A DNA stretch of 23,017 nucleotides from Clostridiales bacterium. Lineage in GTDB: Bacteria > Bacillota > Clostridia > Lachnospirales > Lachnospiraceae. The translations under genes were made by a program, and so were the position numbers. The notes under the pieces were generated by a model. The model ran no database searches. It was not told the DNA's origin and worked only from the letters and a program-made list of their open reading frames with translations. The first letter of the stretch is position 1, and each line of letters opens with the position of its first letter. Below, in pieces: positions 13,448-22,851 of the stretch. The stretch spans positions 1 to 23,017 of the forward strand of contig JAGZJZ010000085.1 of assembly GCA_018365455.1 (NCBI GenBank). Reading direction: 5' to 3'.

Positions 13448-16400
13448 ATGACGAGACAAAACCGAATATTGCGATCGGGGGGGAGCGGGCTGTACAGACA
13501 GACGTTTGAACACGATAACTGCGGCATAGGCGCCGTTGTGAATATCAAAGGTGTGAAAACCCATGAGACCGTAGAGAATGCATTGAAGATTGTAGAAAAT
13601 TTAGAACATAGAGCTGGCAAAGATGCCGAAGGAAAAACAGGTGACGGTGTAGGAATCCTATTACAGATTTCTCACAGATTCTTTTCGAAGACCTGCAAAT
13701 CCCTCGGCATCTTTTTAGGTTCTGAAAGAGAATATGGGATTGGCATGTTTTTCTTTCCCCAAGATGAATTAAAGAGAAACCAGGCGAAGAAGATGTTTGA
13801 GATCATTGTGGAAAAAGAGGGACTGGAACTTCTGGGGTGGAGAGAGGTGCCTACCGTTCCCGAGGTATTGGGACACAAAGCATTGGAATGTATGCCCTGC
13901 ATTATGCAGGCATTTATCAAAAAGCCAAATGATGTAGAAAAGGGCCTGGATTTTGACAGAAAGCTTTATGTAGCCCGCCGGGTTTTTGAACAGAGTAATG
14001 ATAATACCTATGTGGTCTCCCTTTCCAGCAGAACCATTGTATATAAAGGGATGTTTCTGGTTGGGCAGCTTCGTACGTTCTTTGCCGATCTGCAGAGCCC
14101 GGACTATGAATCGGCTATTGCAACCGTGCATTCCAGATTCAGCACCAACACTAATCCCAGCTGGCAGCGGGCGCATCCAAACCGCTTTATTGTGCACAAT
14201 GGTGAAATCAATACCATCAGAGGCAATGCGGATAAAATGCTGGCGAGGGAAGAGACAATGATTTCCCCTCATTTACAGGATGAATTACATAAGGTTCTTC
14301 CTGTTGTAAATACCCAGGGATCTGATTCTGCAATGCTTGATAATACGCTGGAGTTCCTTGTTATGAGCGGAATGGATTTGCCGCTGGCTGTTATGATTAT
14401 GATCCCGGAGCCATGGGATAATAACCGCAATATGACCCAATCAAAGAAGGATTTCTATCAGTACTATGCGACAATGATGGAACCCTGGGACGGACCGGCA
14501 TCGATTCTTTTCAGTGACGGGGATATTATGGGGGCAGTGCTGGACCGCAATGGACTTCGGCCTTCCAGGTACTATATTACAGATGATGGATATATGATTT
14601 TATCTTCTGAGGTTGGGGTACTGGATATAGACCCGGCGAAAATTGTTTTAAAAGAAAGGCTTCATCCCGGTAAAATGCTGCTGGTAGATACCGTTAAGGG
14701 AGAAGTGGTGGATGATGATACCTTAAAAGAGCGCTATGCGAAAAGCCAGCCTTACGGGGAGTGGATAGACAGTTATCTGGTACAGCTGCGGGATCTTAAG
14801 ATTCCTAATACAAGGGCACATGAGTACCAGCCGGAAGAACTGGCAAGACTCCAGAAAGCATTTGGCTATACCTATGAGGAGTACCGCACCTCCATCCGCA
14901 ATATGGCGTTAAATGGAGCGGAAGGAATCGGAGCCATGGGTGTGGATACGCCGATTGCAGTGTTATCAGAAGAACACCAGCCGTTGTTTAATTATTTTAA
15001 ACAACTTTTTGCCCAGGTTACCAATCCACCCATTGATGCCATTCGTGAGGAAGTGGTAACATCCACCACTGTTTATGTGGGAAAGGATGGAAACCTGTTA
15101 AAAGAACAGGCTGCAAACTGCCAGGTGCTTAAAGTTCAAAATCCCATTTTAACCAATACGGATATGATGAAGATCAAAAGCATGAAGGTAGACGGTTTTC
15201 AGACGGCGGAAGTTCCTATCACTTATTATAAAAGCACCAGTATTGTCAGGGCGATTGAACGCCTGTTTGTAGAAGTGGATAAGGCGCACCGGGACGGTGC
15301 CAACATTCTGGTTCTGACAGACCGAGGTGTAGATGAAAACCACGTGCCCATCCCTTCCCTGCTTGCGGTATCTGCAGTGCACCAGCATTTGGTGAAGACG
15401 AAAAAAAGAAACTCACTGGCGATTGTATTGGAATCGGGAGAGCCAAGAGAGGTACATCACTTTGCCACACTTTTGGGGTATGGAGCCTGTGCAGTTAATC
15501 CATACCTGGCATTGGAGACAATCCGCCAGCTGATTGACAGCGAGATGCTTGACAAAGATTATTATGCGGCGGTAGATGATTACAATAATGCGGTATTGCA
15601 TGGTATTGTAAAAATTGCTTCTAAAATGGGAATTTCCACAATTCAATCCTATCAGGGATCACAGATTTTTGAAGCAGTAGGTATTGCCCCGGATGTTGTG
15701 GAGAAATATTTTACCAATACGGTGAGCAGAATCGGTGGTATTAATCTGGAGGATATAGCCGGTGATATGGACGCACTGCACTCTGCGGCATTTGATCCCC
15801 TGGGCCTTGGGGTAGATCTGACGCTGGACAGTATTGGAAGACATAAAATGAGAAGCCAGGGAGAAGAGCACCGTTATAATCCCAAGACCATTCATCTGCT
15901 TCAGGAATCTACAAAACAGGGCAGCTACGAATTATTTAAACAGTATACAGAGATGGTGGATAAGGAAGAAACGGGATATCTGAGAAGTCTTTTAGATTTC
16001 CGCTATCCGGAAAAAGGCGTACCAATAGAAGAAGTGGAAAGTGTGGATTCCATTGTTCAGAGATTCAAGACCGGAGCGATGTCTTACGGATCCATATCCC
16101 AGGAAGCACATGAGACGCTGGCTATTGCCATGAACCGGCTTCATGGAAAATCCAACAGCGGTGAAGGTGGAGAAAGTGATGAACGTTTGAAAACGGGGAA
16201 AGACGGTATAAACCGCTGTTCCGCTATCAAGCAGGTTGCCAGCGGACGATTTGGAGTCACCAGCAAATACCTGGTAAGTGCAAAAGAAATCCAGATTAAA
16301 ATGGCACAGGGTGCAAAACCAGGAGAAGGCGGACATCTGCCCGGGCAGAAAGTCTATCCCTGGGTTGCGAAGACCAGACATTCCACACCAGGGGTCAGCC

Positions 16401-18001
16401 TGATTTCACCGCCGCCCCATCATGATATCTATTCTATTGAAGATTTGGCACAGCTGATCTATGATTGCAAAAATGCCAATAAGGAAGCCCGGATTTCTGT
16501 AAAGCTGGTGGCGGAAGCCGGGGTAGGTACCGTTGCCGCAGGTGTGGCAAAAGCAGGTGCCCAGGTAATACTCATCTCCGGATATGATGGAGGAACCGGT
16601 GCAGCACCGAGAAGTTCTATTCTGGGTGCCGGACTGCCCTGGGAACTGGGGTTGGCAGAGACCCATCAGACATTGATTATGAACGGCCTGCGCAATAAAG
16701 TAGTGATTGAAACAGACGGTAAACTGATGAGCGGAAGGGATGTGGCAATTGCCGCACTATTAGGTGCAGAAGAATATGGATTTGCAACCGCCCCTCTGGT
16801 TACGATGGGATGCGTTATGATGCGGGTATGCAACCTGGATACCTGTCCGGTAGGAGTGGCAACCCAGAATCCGGAACTTCGCAAGCGGTTCCGGGGAAAA
16901 CCGGAATATGTCATGAATTTTATGAAATTTATCGCAGAAGAGCTGCGTGAATATATGGCTAAACTGGGTGTTTGCACCATTGATGAACTGGTTGGAAGGT
17001 CGGATTTATTAAAACGAAAAGCTGACATTGCTAATAAAAAAGCTTCCAGAGTAGACTTGAGCGCAATTATTAACAACCCATTTGCAAAAGAAGGGATGAA
17101 AGTGACTTTTGATCCGGTACAGGTTTATAATTTTGAACTTGAGAAAACAGCGGATGAGAAAATTTTGGTGAAGAAATTAAAAGGGGCATTGTCTAATCGG
17201 CAGAAAAGAAGCATCGAGGTAGATGTTATGAATACGGACCGCTCTTTTGGAACGATATTTGGTTCTGAAATCACGAAAATGTATCCGGACGGGCTGGAAG
17301 AGGACACTTACACCGTGAAATGTAACGGTGCCGGGGGACAGAGTTTCGGAGCCTTTATTCCAAAGGGGCTTACTCTGGAACTGGTAGGTGACAGCAACGA
17401 TTATTTTGGCAAAGGTCTGTCCGGCGGAAAGCTGATTGTTTATCCTCCCAAATCTGCAAAATACAAACAAGATGAAAATATTATTATCGGAAATGTTGCC
17501 CTCTATGGAGCAACCAGTGGAAAGGCATATATAAATGGCGTGGCAGGGGAACGTTTCTGTGTGCGTAACTCCGGTGCCAATGCGGTAGTGGAGGGCGTGG
17601 GCGACCATGGATGTGAATACATGACAGGAGGACGGGTGGTGATCCTTGGCAGTACCGGTAAGAACTTTGCGGCAGGCATGAGCGGCGGAATCGCTTATGT
17701 ACTGGATGAGAACAGTGACCTCTATCGGAAGCTGAACAAAGAGATGGTATCTATTGATAAGATTACATCCAAATATGATGTCCTTGAACTGAAGGAAATG
17801 ATCAAAGAACATGCAGCTTACACCAATTCGGAAAAAGGAAAGAAAATTTTGGAGCATTTTGAAGAATATCTCCCTAAATTTAAAAAGATTATTCCAAAAG
17901 ATTATAACCGGATGCTGATGAAAATTGTCCAAATGGAAGAAAAAGGACTGAGCAGCGAACAGGCGCAGATTGAAGCATTTTATGCGAATACGAGAGGATA
18001 A
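13448..18001 (+). CDS. gltB: Glutamate synthase large (alpha) subunit
   Basis: The 1517-residue subunit makes two L-glutamates from L-glutamine and 2-oxoglutarate (GOGAT), the second step of GS-GOGAT ammonia assimilation. ATG 13448 is chosen over 13391 because AAAGGAA sits 7 nt upstream. This leaves a 24-residue propeptide before the catalytic Cys25 (DNCGIGA), which becomes N-terminal on maturation. Domains in order are the class II glutamine amidotransferase (25-~430), the central domain, the FMN-binding synthase barrel (~850-1200, with SGYDGGTGAAPRSS near 1045) and the C-terminal Gly-rich beta-helix (~1260-1470). Cys1122, 1128 and 1133 (CVMMRVCNLDTC) bind the 3Fe-4S cluster. Length and motifs are normal. 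gltD follows after 45 nt. Confidence 0.97.
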   Translation: MTRQNRILRSGGSGLYRQTFEHDNCGIGAVVNIKGVKTHETVENALKIVENLEHRAGKDAEGKTGDGVGILLQISHRFFSKTCKSLGIFLGSEREYGIGMFFFPQDELKRNQAKKMFEIIVEKEGLELLGWREVPTVPEVLGHKALECMPCIMQAFIKKPNDVEKGLDFDRKLYVARRVFEQSNDNTYVVSLSSRTIVYKGMFLVGQLRTFFADLQSPDYESAIATVHSRFSTNTNPSWQRAHPNRFIVHNGEINTIRGNADKMLAREETMISPHLQDELHKVLPVVNTQGSDSAMLDNTLEFLVMSGMDLPLAVMIMIPEPWDNNRNMTQSKKDFYQYYATMMEPWDGPASILFSDGDIMGAVLDRNGLRPSRYYITDDGYMILSSEVGVLDIDPAKIVLKERLHPGKMLLVDTVKGEVVDDDTLKERYAKSQPYGEWIDSYLVQLRDLKIPNTRAHEYQPEELARLQKAFGYTYEEYRTSIRNMALNGAEGIGAMGVDTPIAVLSEEHQPLFNYFKQLFAQVTNPPIDAIREEVVTSTTVYVGKDGNLLKEQAANCQVLKVQNPILTNTDMMKIKSMKVDGFQTAEVPITYYKSTSIVRAIERLFVEVDKAHRDGANILVLTDRGVDENHVPIPSLLAVSAVHQHLVKTKKRNSLAIVLESGEPREVHHFATLLGYGACAVNPYLALETIRQLIDSEMLDKDYYAAVDDYNNAVLHGIVKIASKMGISTIQSYQGSQIFEAVGIAPDVVEKYFTNTVSRIGGINLEDIAGDMDALHSAAFDPLGLGVDLTLDSIGRHKMRSQGEEHRYNPKTIHLLQESTKQGSYELFKQYTEMVDKEETGYLRSLLDFRYPEKGVPIEEVESVDSIVQRFKTGAMSYGSISQEAHETLAIAMNRLHGKSNSGEGGESDERLKTGKDGINRCSAIKQVASGRFGVTSKYLVSAKEIQIKMAQGAKPGEGGHLPGQKVYPWVAKTRHSTPGVSLISPPPHHDIYSIEDLAQLIYDCKNANKEARISVKLVAEAGVGTVAAGVAKAGAQVILISGYDGGTGAAPRSSILGAGLPWELGLAETHQTLIMNGLRNKVVIETDGKLMSGRDVAIAALLGAEEYGFATAPLVTMGCVMMRVCNLDTCPVGVATQNPELRKRFRGKPEYVMNFMKFIAEELREYMAKLGVCTIDELVGRSDLLKRKADIANKKASRVDLSAIINNPFAKEGMKVTFDPVQVYNFELEKTADEKILVKKLKGALSNRQKRSIEVDVMNTDRSFGTIFGSEITKMYPDGLEEDTYTVKCNGAGGQSFGAFIPKGLTLELVGDSNDYFGKGLSGGKLIVYPPKSAKYKQDENIIIGNVALYGATSGKAYINGVAGERFCVRNSGANAVVEGVGDHGCEYMTGGRVVILGSTGKNFAAGMSGGIAYVLDENSDLYRKLNKEMVSIDKITSKYDVLELKEMIKEHAAYTNSEKGKKILEHFEEYLPKFKKIIPKDYNRMLMKIVQMEEKGLSSEQAQIEAFYANTRG

Positions 18002-18004
18002 TGG

Positions 18005-18029
18005 CCACCGGCGGATAGATGCCGGTTGG
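18005..18029 (+). promoter_or_regulatory. Hairpin in the gltB-gltD gap
   Basis: ACCGGC (18007-18012) pairs with GCCGGT (18021-18026) around an 8-nt loop, extended by CC/GG past a one-base bulge. It begins 4 nt after the gltB stop and ends before the GGGAGGAAA ribosome binding site of gltD. It may protect or tune the two-gene mRNA; with no T-run it should not stop transcription. Confidence 0.45.
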
Positions 18030-18046
18030 AGATGGGAGGAAATTAA

Positions 18047-19531
18047 ATGGGAAAACCAACAGGATTTTTAGATTTTAACAGAGAGACCAGCGTGACAATA
18101 CGTCCAAAAGTCCGAATTAAGAATTTCAGCGAGTTCCACATTCCCTTATCCAGGGAAAAGCAGCGGCTTCAGGGAGCCAGATGTATGGCATGTGGTGTGC
18201 CGTTCTGCCAGTCCGGCATGATGATCGGAGGAATGGCATCGGGCTGTCCATTGCAGAACCTGATTCCGGAATGGAACGATCTGGTGTATAACGGAAGCTG
18301 GGAACAAGCATATCACAGACTGGCGAAAACCAATTGTTTCCCGGAGTTTACCGCCAGGGTATGTCCGGCACTGTGTGAAGCAGCATGTACCTGCAACTTA
18401 AATGGAGAACCGGTAGCCACGAAAGAAAATGAATGGGCAATTATTGAAAATGCATTTGAGATGGGATTGGTGGTTCCAAATCCACCCAAAGTCAGAACCG
18501 GAAAAAAGGTTGCAGTCGTGGGAAGCGGACCAGCCGGACTTGCAGCAGCTGTGCAGCTTAACAAAAGAGGACACAAGGTGACGGTCTTTGAAAGAAATGA
18601 CCGGGTTGGAGGACTTCTTCGATATGGCATACCCAATATGAAGCTGGAAAAGTCCATAATAGATAGAAGAATTGCGATTATGGAAGCAGAGGGAATCACA
18701 TTTATTACCAATACGAATATAGGTGAAGACATCAAGGCAAATGGACTGCTAAAAGATTTTGACCGTGTAATTCTGGCTTGTGGTGCATCCAATCCCAGGG
18801 ACATCAGTGTTCCGGGCAGGGAGTCAAAGGGAATCTATTTTGCGGTAGATTTCCTGAAAGCTGCCACTAAGAGCCTGCTGGATTCCAATTTTGCGGATCA
18901 GAACTTTATTTCTGCCAAAGGAAAGAAGGTCATGGTAATCGGTGGCGGGGATACCGGTAACGACTGTGTTGGGACTGCAATACGTCTGGGCGCGGCGTCC
19001 GTAATCCAGCTTGAAATGATGCCAAAGGCACCGGATACACGTACAGCTGATAATCCGTGGCCCGAATGGCCCAAAATATGTAAAACAGATTATGGCCAGG
19101 AAGAAGCAATTGAGGTCTTTGGACACGATCCCCGCGTATACCAGACAACCGTCTCAGAATTTATTGCAAATAAAAAGGGCGAGGTCAGTCAGGCTAAAAT
19201 TATGAAGCTGGAAAGTAAAAAGGATGAAAAAACAGGGCGCATGATGATGGTTCCCACCACGGAAAACCAGGAGACAGTCAATGTGGATCTGGTACTGATT
19301 GCGGCAGGTTTCTTAGGAGCACAGAAATATGTTACGGATGCCTTTAAAGTAGAATTGGACACAAGAACCAATGTGGCAACCCAGCCAGGACAGTATCAGA
19401 CTTCCGTAAAGCATGTATTTACGGCGGGAGATATGCACAGAGGGCAGTCGCTGGTAGTCTGGGCGATCCGTGAGGGTAGAGAAGCGGCAAGGGCTGTGGA
19501 TGAATCTTTGATGGGGTATACGAATTTGTGA
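18047..19531 (+). CDS. gltD: Glutamate synthase small (beta) subunit
   Basis: The 494-residue flavoprotein passes electrons from NAD(P)H through FAD and Fe-S centres to GltB. It starts at ATG 18047 behind a strong GGGAGGAAA site. Two cysteine groups near the N-terminus, 46/49/54/67 (CMACGVPFC...GCPLQ) and 106/110/114/116 (CPALCEAACTC), are the ligands of the two 4Fe-4S clusters at the subunit interface. FAD binding is shown by GSGPAGLAAA (159-168) and FERNDRVGGLLRYGIP. NAD(P)H binding is shown by IGGGDTGND (298-306). The C-terminal TAGDMHRGQSLVVWAIREGR closes the FAD site. The length is typical. No clear terminator follows it. Confidence 0.97.
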   Translation: MGKPTGFLDFNRETSVTIRPKVRIKNFSEFHIPLSREKQRLQGARCMACGVPFCQSGMMIGGMASGCPLQNLIPEWNDLVYNGSWEQAYHRLAKTNCFPEFTARVCPALCEAACTCNLNGEPVATKENEWAIIENAFEMGLVVPNPPKVRTGKKVAVVGSGPAGLAAAVQLNKRGHKVTVFERNDRVGGLLRYGIPNMKLEKSIIDRRIAIMEAEGITFITNTNIGEDIKANGLLKDFDRVILACGASNPRDISVPGRESKGIYFAVDFLKAATKSLLDSNFADQNFISAKGKKVMVIGGGDTGNDCVGTAIRLGAASVIQLEMMPKAPDTRTADNPWPEWPKICKTDYGQEEAIEVFGHDPRVYQTTVSEFIANKKGEVSQAKIMKLESKKDEKTGRMMMVPTTENQETVNVDLVLIAAGFLGAQKYVTDAFKVELDTRTNVATQPGQYQTSVKHVFTAGDMHRGQSLVVWAIREGREAARAVDESLMGYTNL

Positions 19532-19612
19532 TTTGATAGGATTTATTTTGAATATAATCAGTTATAATATGGCGGAGTTATGGATGGACACGACCGCTAA
19601 AATAGAAACCAT

Positions 19613-19641
19613 TTGTGATTGTTCAATATCTGGGGTATAAT
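19613..19641 (+). promoter_or_regulatory. Sigma-A-type promoter for the AAA-ATPase gene
   Basis: TTGTGA (19613-19618) and a consensus TATAAT (19636-19641) are 17 nt apart. The leader is under 30 nt and contains the GGGAGG ribosome binding site. The gene therefore appears to be an independent unit rather than part of gltBD. Confidence 0.65.
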
Positions 19642-19674
19642 AAGTGAAATAGGATGTTTAGGGAGGTAAAATTC

Positions 19675-21372
19675 ATGGATTATAAACCATTGCCTATCGG
19701 AATTGATGACTTTAAAAGCCTGATATTGAATGATTACTATTATGTGGACAAAAGCCTGTTTATAAAAGAATTATTAGATTATAAAGGGATGGTTAACCTC
19801 TTTTCACGACCAAGAAGATTTGGTAAAACTTTAAACTTAAGTATGCTGAGATATTTTTTTGAAAAGACACCAGAGCCTTCGTATGAATTGTTTCATGGCT
19901 TGGCTATTATGAATGAAGGAAACAAATATACATCCTGCATGGGAAAATATCCAGTTATCAGTTTATCGCTTAAAAGCGGGAAACAACCTTCGTTTGATAT
20001 GGCGGTGGAAAGCATTAAGGATGAAATAATAGGAGAATATAATCGACATAATGATGTAGTTGAAAGTTCAAAAATCCTGGAAAATGAAAAAAAGAGATTT
20101 AAAGAAATCCAAAATAATGAAGCAACTCCTGTTCAATTTGCAAAGGCATTAAAATTTTTATCGGACTGTCTGTTTAAAGTTTATGAAGAAAAGGTAATAA
20201 TATTAATTGATGAATATGATGTTCCTTTAGAAAATGCATATTTCTGTGGATTTTATCAGGAAATGATTGAATTTATACGCTCCTTGTTTGAATCAGCATT
20301 GAAAACGAATTTATCTTTGGAGTTTGCGGTAGTCACTGGCTGCCTTCGGATATCAAAAGAAAGTATATTTACAGGATTAAATAATTTGAAGATACTATCC
20401 ATTACGGACAGCAGATATTCAGAACATTTCGGATTTACAGAATATGAAGTTGCACAGATGTTGGAGTATTATAGATGCTCCCGGCAGATGGCTACGATAA
20501 AAAAATGGTATGATGGATATAGATTTGGTTTTACCGATGTTTTTAATCCCTGGAGTGTTTTAAACTATACGGATCGTTACAGAGCAGATAAAGATGCTCT
20601 GCCTCAGCCATATTGGTCGAATACCAGTTCAAACAGCATCGTGAAAATGCTGATTGAAAAAGCAGATATGAATGCTAAACAGGAAATTGAAGAATTAATA
20701 GATGGCGGCAGTATTATAAAATTGATACACGAAGACAGTACCTACGAGGATATCAATAAGTCTCAAGATAATCTGTGGAACTTTCTATTTTTTACTGGAT
20801 ATCTGAAAAAGGTAAATGAGCAGATGCTTGGGGACGAACGGTATTTAACCATGGCGATTCCAAATACAGAAGTAAAAACGGTATACAAATCTAAAATTTT
20901 AGAGTGGTTTGAAAATAAGGTAGAGGAGAAAGACCTCTCGAATTTATATTCTGCTTTACTGGCAGGAGATCATGAGATTCTGGAAAAGCAAATCACGATT
21001 CTATTGCGGGAAAGTATTAGTTTTTATGATAATGCAGAATTATTCTATCATGGCTTCTTAATTGGAGTGCTGGGAAGACTGAATGATTTTATAGTAGACT
21101 CCAACAGAGAATCCGGAGATGGACGCTACGATATAAAAATTCGCAGTTTAGATGTTGAGAAGCCAGTCATTATTTTGGAATTGAAAGTTGCGGATTGCTT
21201 TATGAATATGGAAAAGTGTGCTGCTGCAGCCCTTGATCAAATCTCCAGAATGCACTATGGAGAAGAGTTGACTAAGGATGGATACACGAGCCTGATCTGT
21301 TATGGAATTGCCTTCTATAAGAAAAATTGTAAGGTTCTAAAAGCAGAAAAAGAATTGCCCTATAGCCAATGA
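19675..21372 (+). CDS. AAA-ATPase-like protein with C-terminal PD-(D/E)XK nuclease-like domain
   Basis: The 565-residue protein starts at ATG 19675 with GGGAGG upstream; ATG 19654 lies before that site and is rejected. The N-terminal region opens PLPIGIDDF and YYYVDKS, then a variant Walker A, SRPRRFGKT (Lys51). Walker B is VIILIDEYDVPL (Asp179, Glu180), followed by VTGCLRIS and the conserved WYDGYRFG...NPWSVLNY. The C-terminal domain has the spaced nuclease-fold motif Asp486 (GDGRYD) and Glu502-Leu-Lys504 (IILELKV). This matches the AAA-ATPase_like plus PDDEXK_9 pair, which is widespread and often multi-copy in gut Firmicutes and Bacteroidetes. Its function is not established; defence, DNA maintenance and selfish spread have all been imagined. 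Codon use is more A+T-rich than gltBD, consistent with acquisition. Confidence 0.85.
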   Translation: MDYKPLPIGIDDFKSLILNDYYYVDKSLFIKELLDYKGMVNLFSRPRRFGKTLNLSMLRYFFEKTPEPSYELFHGLAIMNEGNKYTSCMGKYPVISLSLKSGKQPSFDMAVESIKDEIIGEYNRHNDVVESSKILENEKKRFKEIQNNEATPVQFAKALKFLSDCLFKVYEEKVIILIDEYDVPLENAYFCGFYQEMIEFIRSLFESALKTNLSLEFAVVTGCLRISKESIFTGLNNLKILSITDSRYSEHFGFTEYEVAQMLEYYRCSRQMATIKKWYDGYRFGFTDVFNPWSVLNYTDRYRADKDALPQPYWSNTSSNSIVKMLIEKADMNAKQEIEELIDGGSIIKLIHEDSTYEDINKSQDNLWNFLFFTGYLKKVNEQMLGDERYLTMAIPNTEVKTVYKSKILEWFENKVEEKDLSNLYSALLAGDHEILEKQITILLRESISFYDNAELFYHGFLIGVLGRLNDFIVDSNRESGDGRYDIKIRSLDVEKPVIILELKVADCFMNMEKCAAAALDQISRMHYGEELTKDGYTSLICYGIAFYKKNCKVLKAEKELPYSQ

Positions 21373-21401
21373 AAATGATTTATATATAATATTATAAAAA
21401 G

Positions 21402-21488
21402 CCATAAAGGATTGAGCCGACCTCCCAATTGTTAGATTTTTAGGTCTAACTTATGGGGGGCTGCTCAATCTTCCTTTATGGTCTTTTC
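21402..21488. terminator. Bidirectional terminator between convergent genes
   Basis: CCATAAAGG (21402-21410) pairs with CCTTTATGG (21473-21481) and ATTGAGC (21411-21417) with GCTCAAT (21463-21469), leaving a 3-nt bulge. Inside, CCTCCC can pair with GGGGGG, and GTTAGA (21431-21436) with TCTAAC (21445-21450). A T-rich tail follows on the plus strand (TCTTTTC), and the minus strand runs into CTTTTTATAATATT. It serves the ATPase gene and the MFS gene. Confidence 0.9.
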
Positions 21489-21511
21489 ACATTGCCCCAA
21501 CAGATATTTAG

Positions 21512-22702
21512 TTATTGTACAACAGCTGGTTTTTTTATTTTACGCAGCATTCCGGTTACGATTACCATCACGATTGGGAATACCATGGCAAACAGCAGTC
21601 CGCTCTTTAAGCTGTCATTAGCCAGATTGGAGACGACACCTACCAGGCCGGGACCGGCTGCACAGCCGATATCGCCGCCCAGTGCCAAAAGTGCAAATAA
21701 AGCGGTTCCGCCCTGTGGACAGTACTGGCAGGAGAGACTGAATGTTCCGGGCCACATGATTCCCACCGATAACCCGCACAGTCCGCAGCCAACCAGAGAC
21801 AGCAGCGGATAGGGGGAAAGCGTGGCAAGCAGATAACTGATAATGCACAGGAACCCGCTGGCAATGATAAACTTTTTCAGCTTGATTCTGGCACCGAATT
21901 TTCCATAAAAGACACGGGAAACACCCATCAATACGGCAAAAGCGCAGGGACCCAGCAGATCCCCTAAAGTCTTGGATACTTTCAGCCCTGATTCTGCAAA
22001 CAGAGAAGCCCACTGTGACATCGCCTGTTCCGAAGCACCGGAGCAGATCATCAATATGAGAAACATCCAGAAGAGCTTCATGGAGAACAGCTTTCGAATC
22101 GGCATGGATTCAGCCTCGGTTTCCACGGTATGTAAGGGTACTTTGCTGAAGAAAAAGGCATTAAAACAAGGAATAATTGCCCAGAATACAGTCAGCAGAT
22201 ACCATTTACTGATTCCCACCGTGACAAAATACAGGGTAGAAATAAGGACGACACTTACATGCCCCCAGCAATAAAAGGAATGCAGCAGGCTCATAGCGGA
22301 TGCCTTCTCGTCACCGGGCAGTGATTCTACAATCGGGCTGATTAATACTTCAATCAGACCTCCGCCGATGGCGTTAATCAATACAGCAACGATCAACCCG
22401 GCATAGGCATTTGAGAATAGAAAAGGAAAAACGCCCATTCCAACAAGTCCTACCGTACAGCATACATGTGCGGCAACCGTACAGATACGGTAACCAATTT
22501 TGTCAACATATTTGGCAGCCAGGATATCCACGAACATCTGCATAGCAAAATTAATGGAAATTAACAGACCGATTTTCTCCAGGGATATGGAGAACTGTGA
22601 CTGGAACGTGACAAACAAAAGCGGTGCCAGGTTGTTGACGATAGCCTGCGTAATATAACCGAGATAACAGGCATTTCGTGTGTGTTTAAAATGAAGTGAC
22701 AT
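21512..22702 (-). CDS. MFS transporter, substrate unknown
   Basis: The 396-residue protein has about 12 hydrophobic helices in two halves split by a charged loop near residues 195-210 (VETEAESMPIRKL), as expected of a major facilitator. The first half carries the loop 2-3 segment AAKYVDKIGYR (an A-motif variant) and GGGLIEVLISPIVESLP. A LHSFYCWGH segment in the middle resembles that of sugar-type permeases related to FucP, but this is not enough to name a substrate. In the second half are FYGKFGARIKLKK and GLSVGIMWPGTFSLS. The start is ATG 22702 behind GGGGAGGAAG. It stands alone with its own promoter and a shared terminator. Confidence 0.85.
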   Translation of the reverse strand: MSLHFKHTRNACYLGYITQAIVNNLAPLLFVTFQSQFSISLEKIGLLISINFAMQMFVDILAAKYVDKIGYRICTVAAHVCCTVGLVGMGVFPFLFSNAYAGLIVAVLINAIGGGLIEVLISPIVESLPGDEKASAMSLLHSFYCWGHVSVVLISTLYFVTVGISKWYLLTVFWAIIPCFNAFFFSKVPLHTVETEAESMPIRKLFSMKLFWMFLILMICSGASEQAMSQWASLFAESGLKVSKTLGDLLGPCAFAVLMGVSRVFYGKFGARIKLKKFIIASGFLCIISYLLATLSPYPLLSLVGCGLCGLSVGIMWPGTFSLSCQYCPQGGTALFALLALGGDIGCAAGPGLVGVVSNLANDSLKSGLLFAMVFPIVMVIVTGMLRKIKKPAVVQ

Positions 22703-22731
22703 GACTTCCTCCCCAAGTAGTATAAAATTTT

Positions 22732-22768
22732 TTGCCCTTTATCTAGGCAATTTGATAGCATTATATCA
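22732..22768 (-). promoter_or_regulatory. Extended -10 promoter and inverted repeat before the MFS gene
   Basis: On the minus strand TGATATAAT (complement of 22760-22768) is an extended -10 of the TGnTATAAT type; the -35 position has no consensus match. Just past the expected start, TTGCC (22732-22736) and GGCAA (22746-22750) form an inverted repeat with a 9-nt gap. It could be an operator or a short 5' hairpin in the transporter mRNA. Confidence 0.45.
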
Positions 22769-22851
22769 TTGTAAATGAAAAAAGGAAATCTTTATTTTGG
22801 AAAAAATGTGGAAAGTTTTCTAGAGCGAACGCTTTAAATGAGTTCTATTAA

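Noticed and set aside
13670..14272. Antisense frames of 82-167 codons at the start of gltB
   Set aside because: They are opposite the amidotransferase domain, overlap each other in different frames and lack start signals.
17177..17932. 251-codon minus-strand frame inside gltB
   Set aside because: It is antisense to the conserved C-terminal region of gltB, with no promoter, ribosome binding site or recognisable protein features.
19533..19560. Promoter just after gltD (TTGATA with TATAAT)
   Set aside because: The spacing is only 14 nt, and a better 17-nt-spaced promoter lies closer to the ATPase gene.
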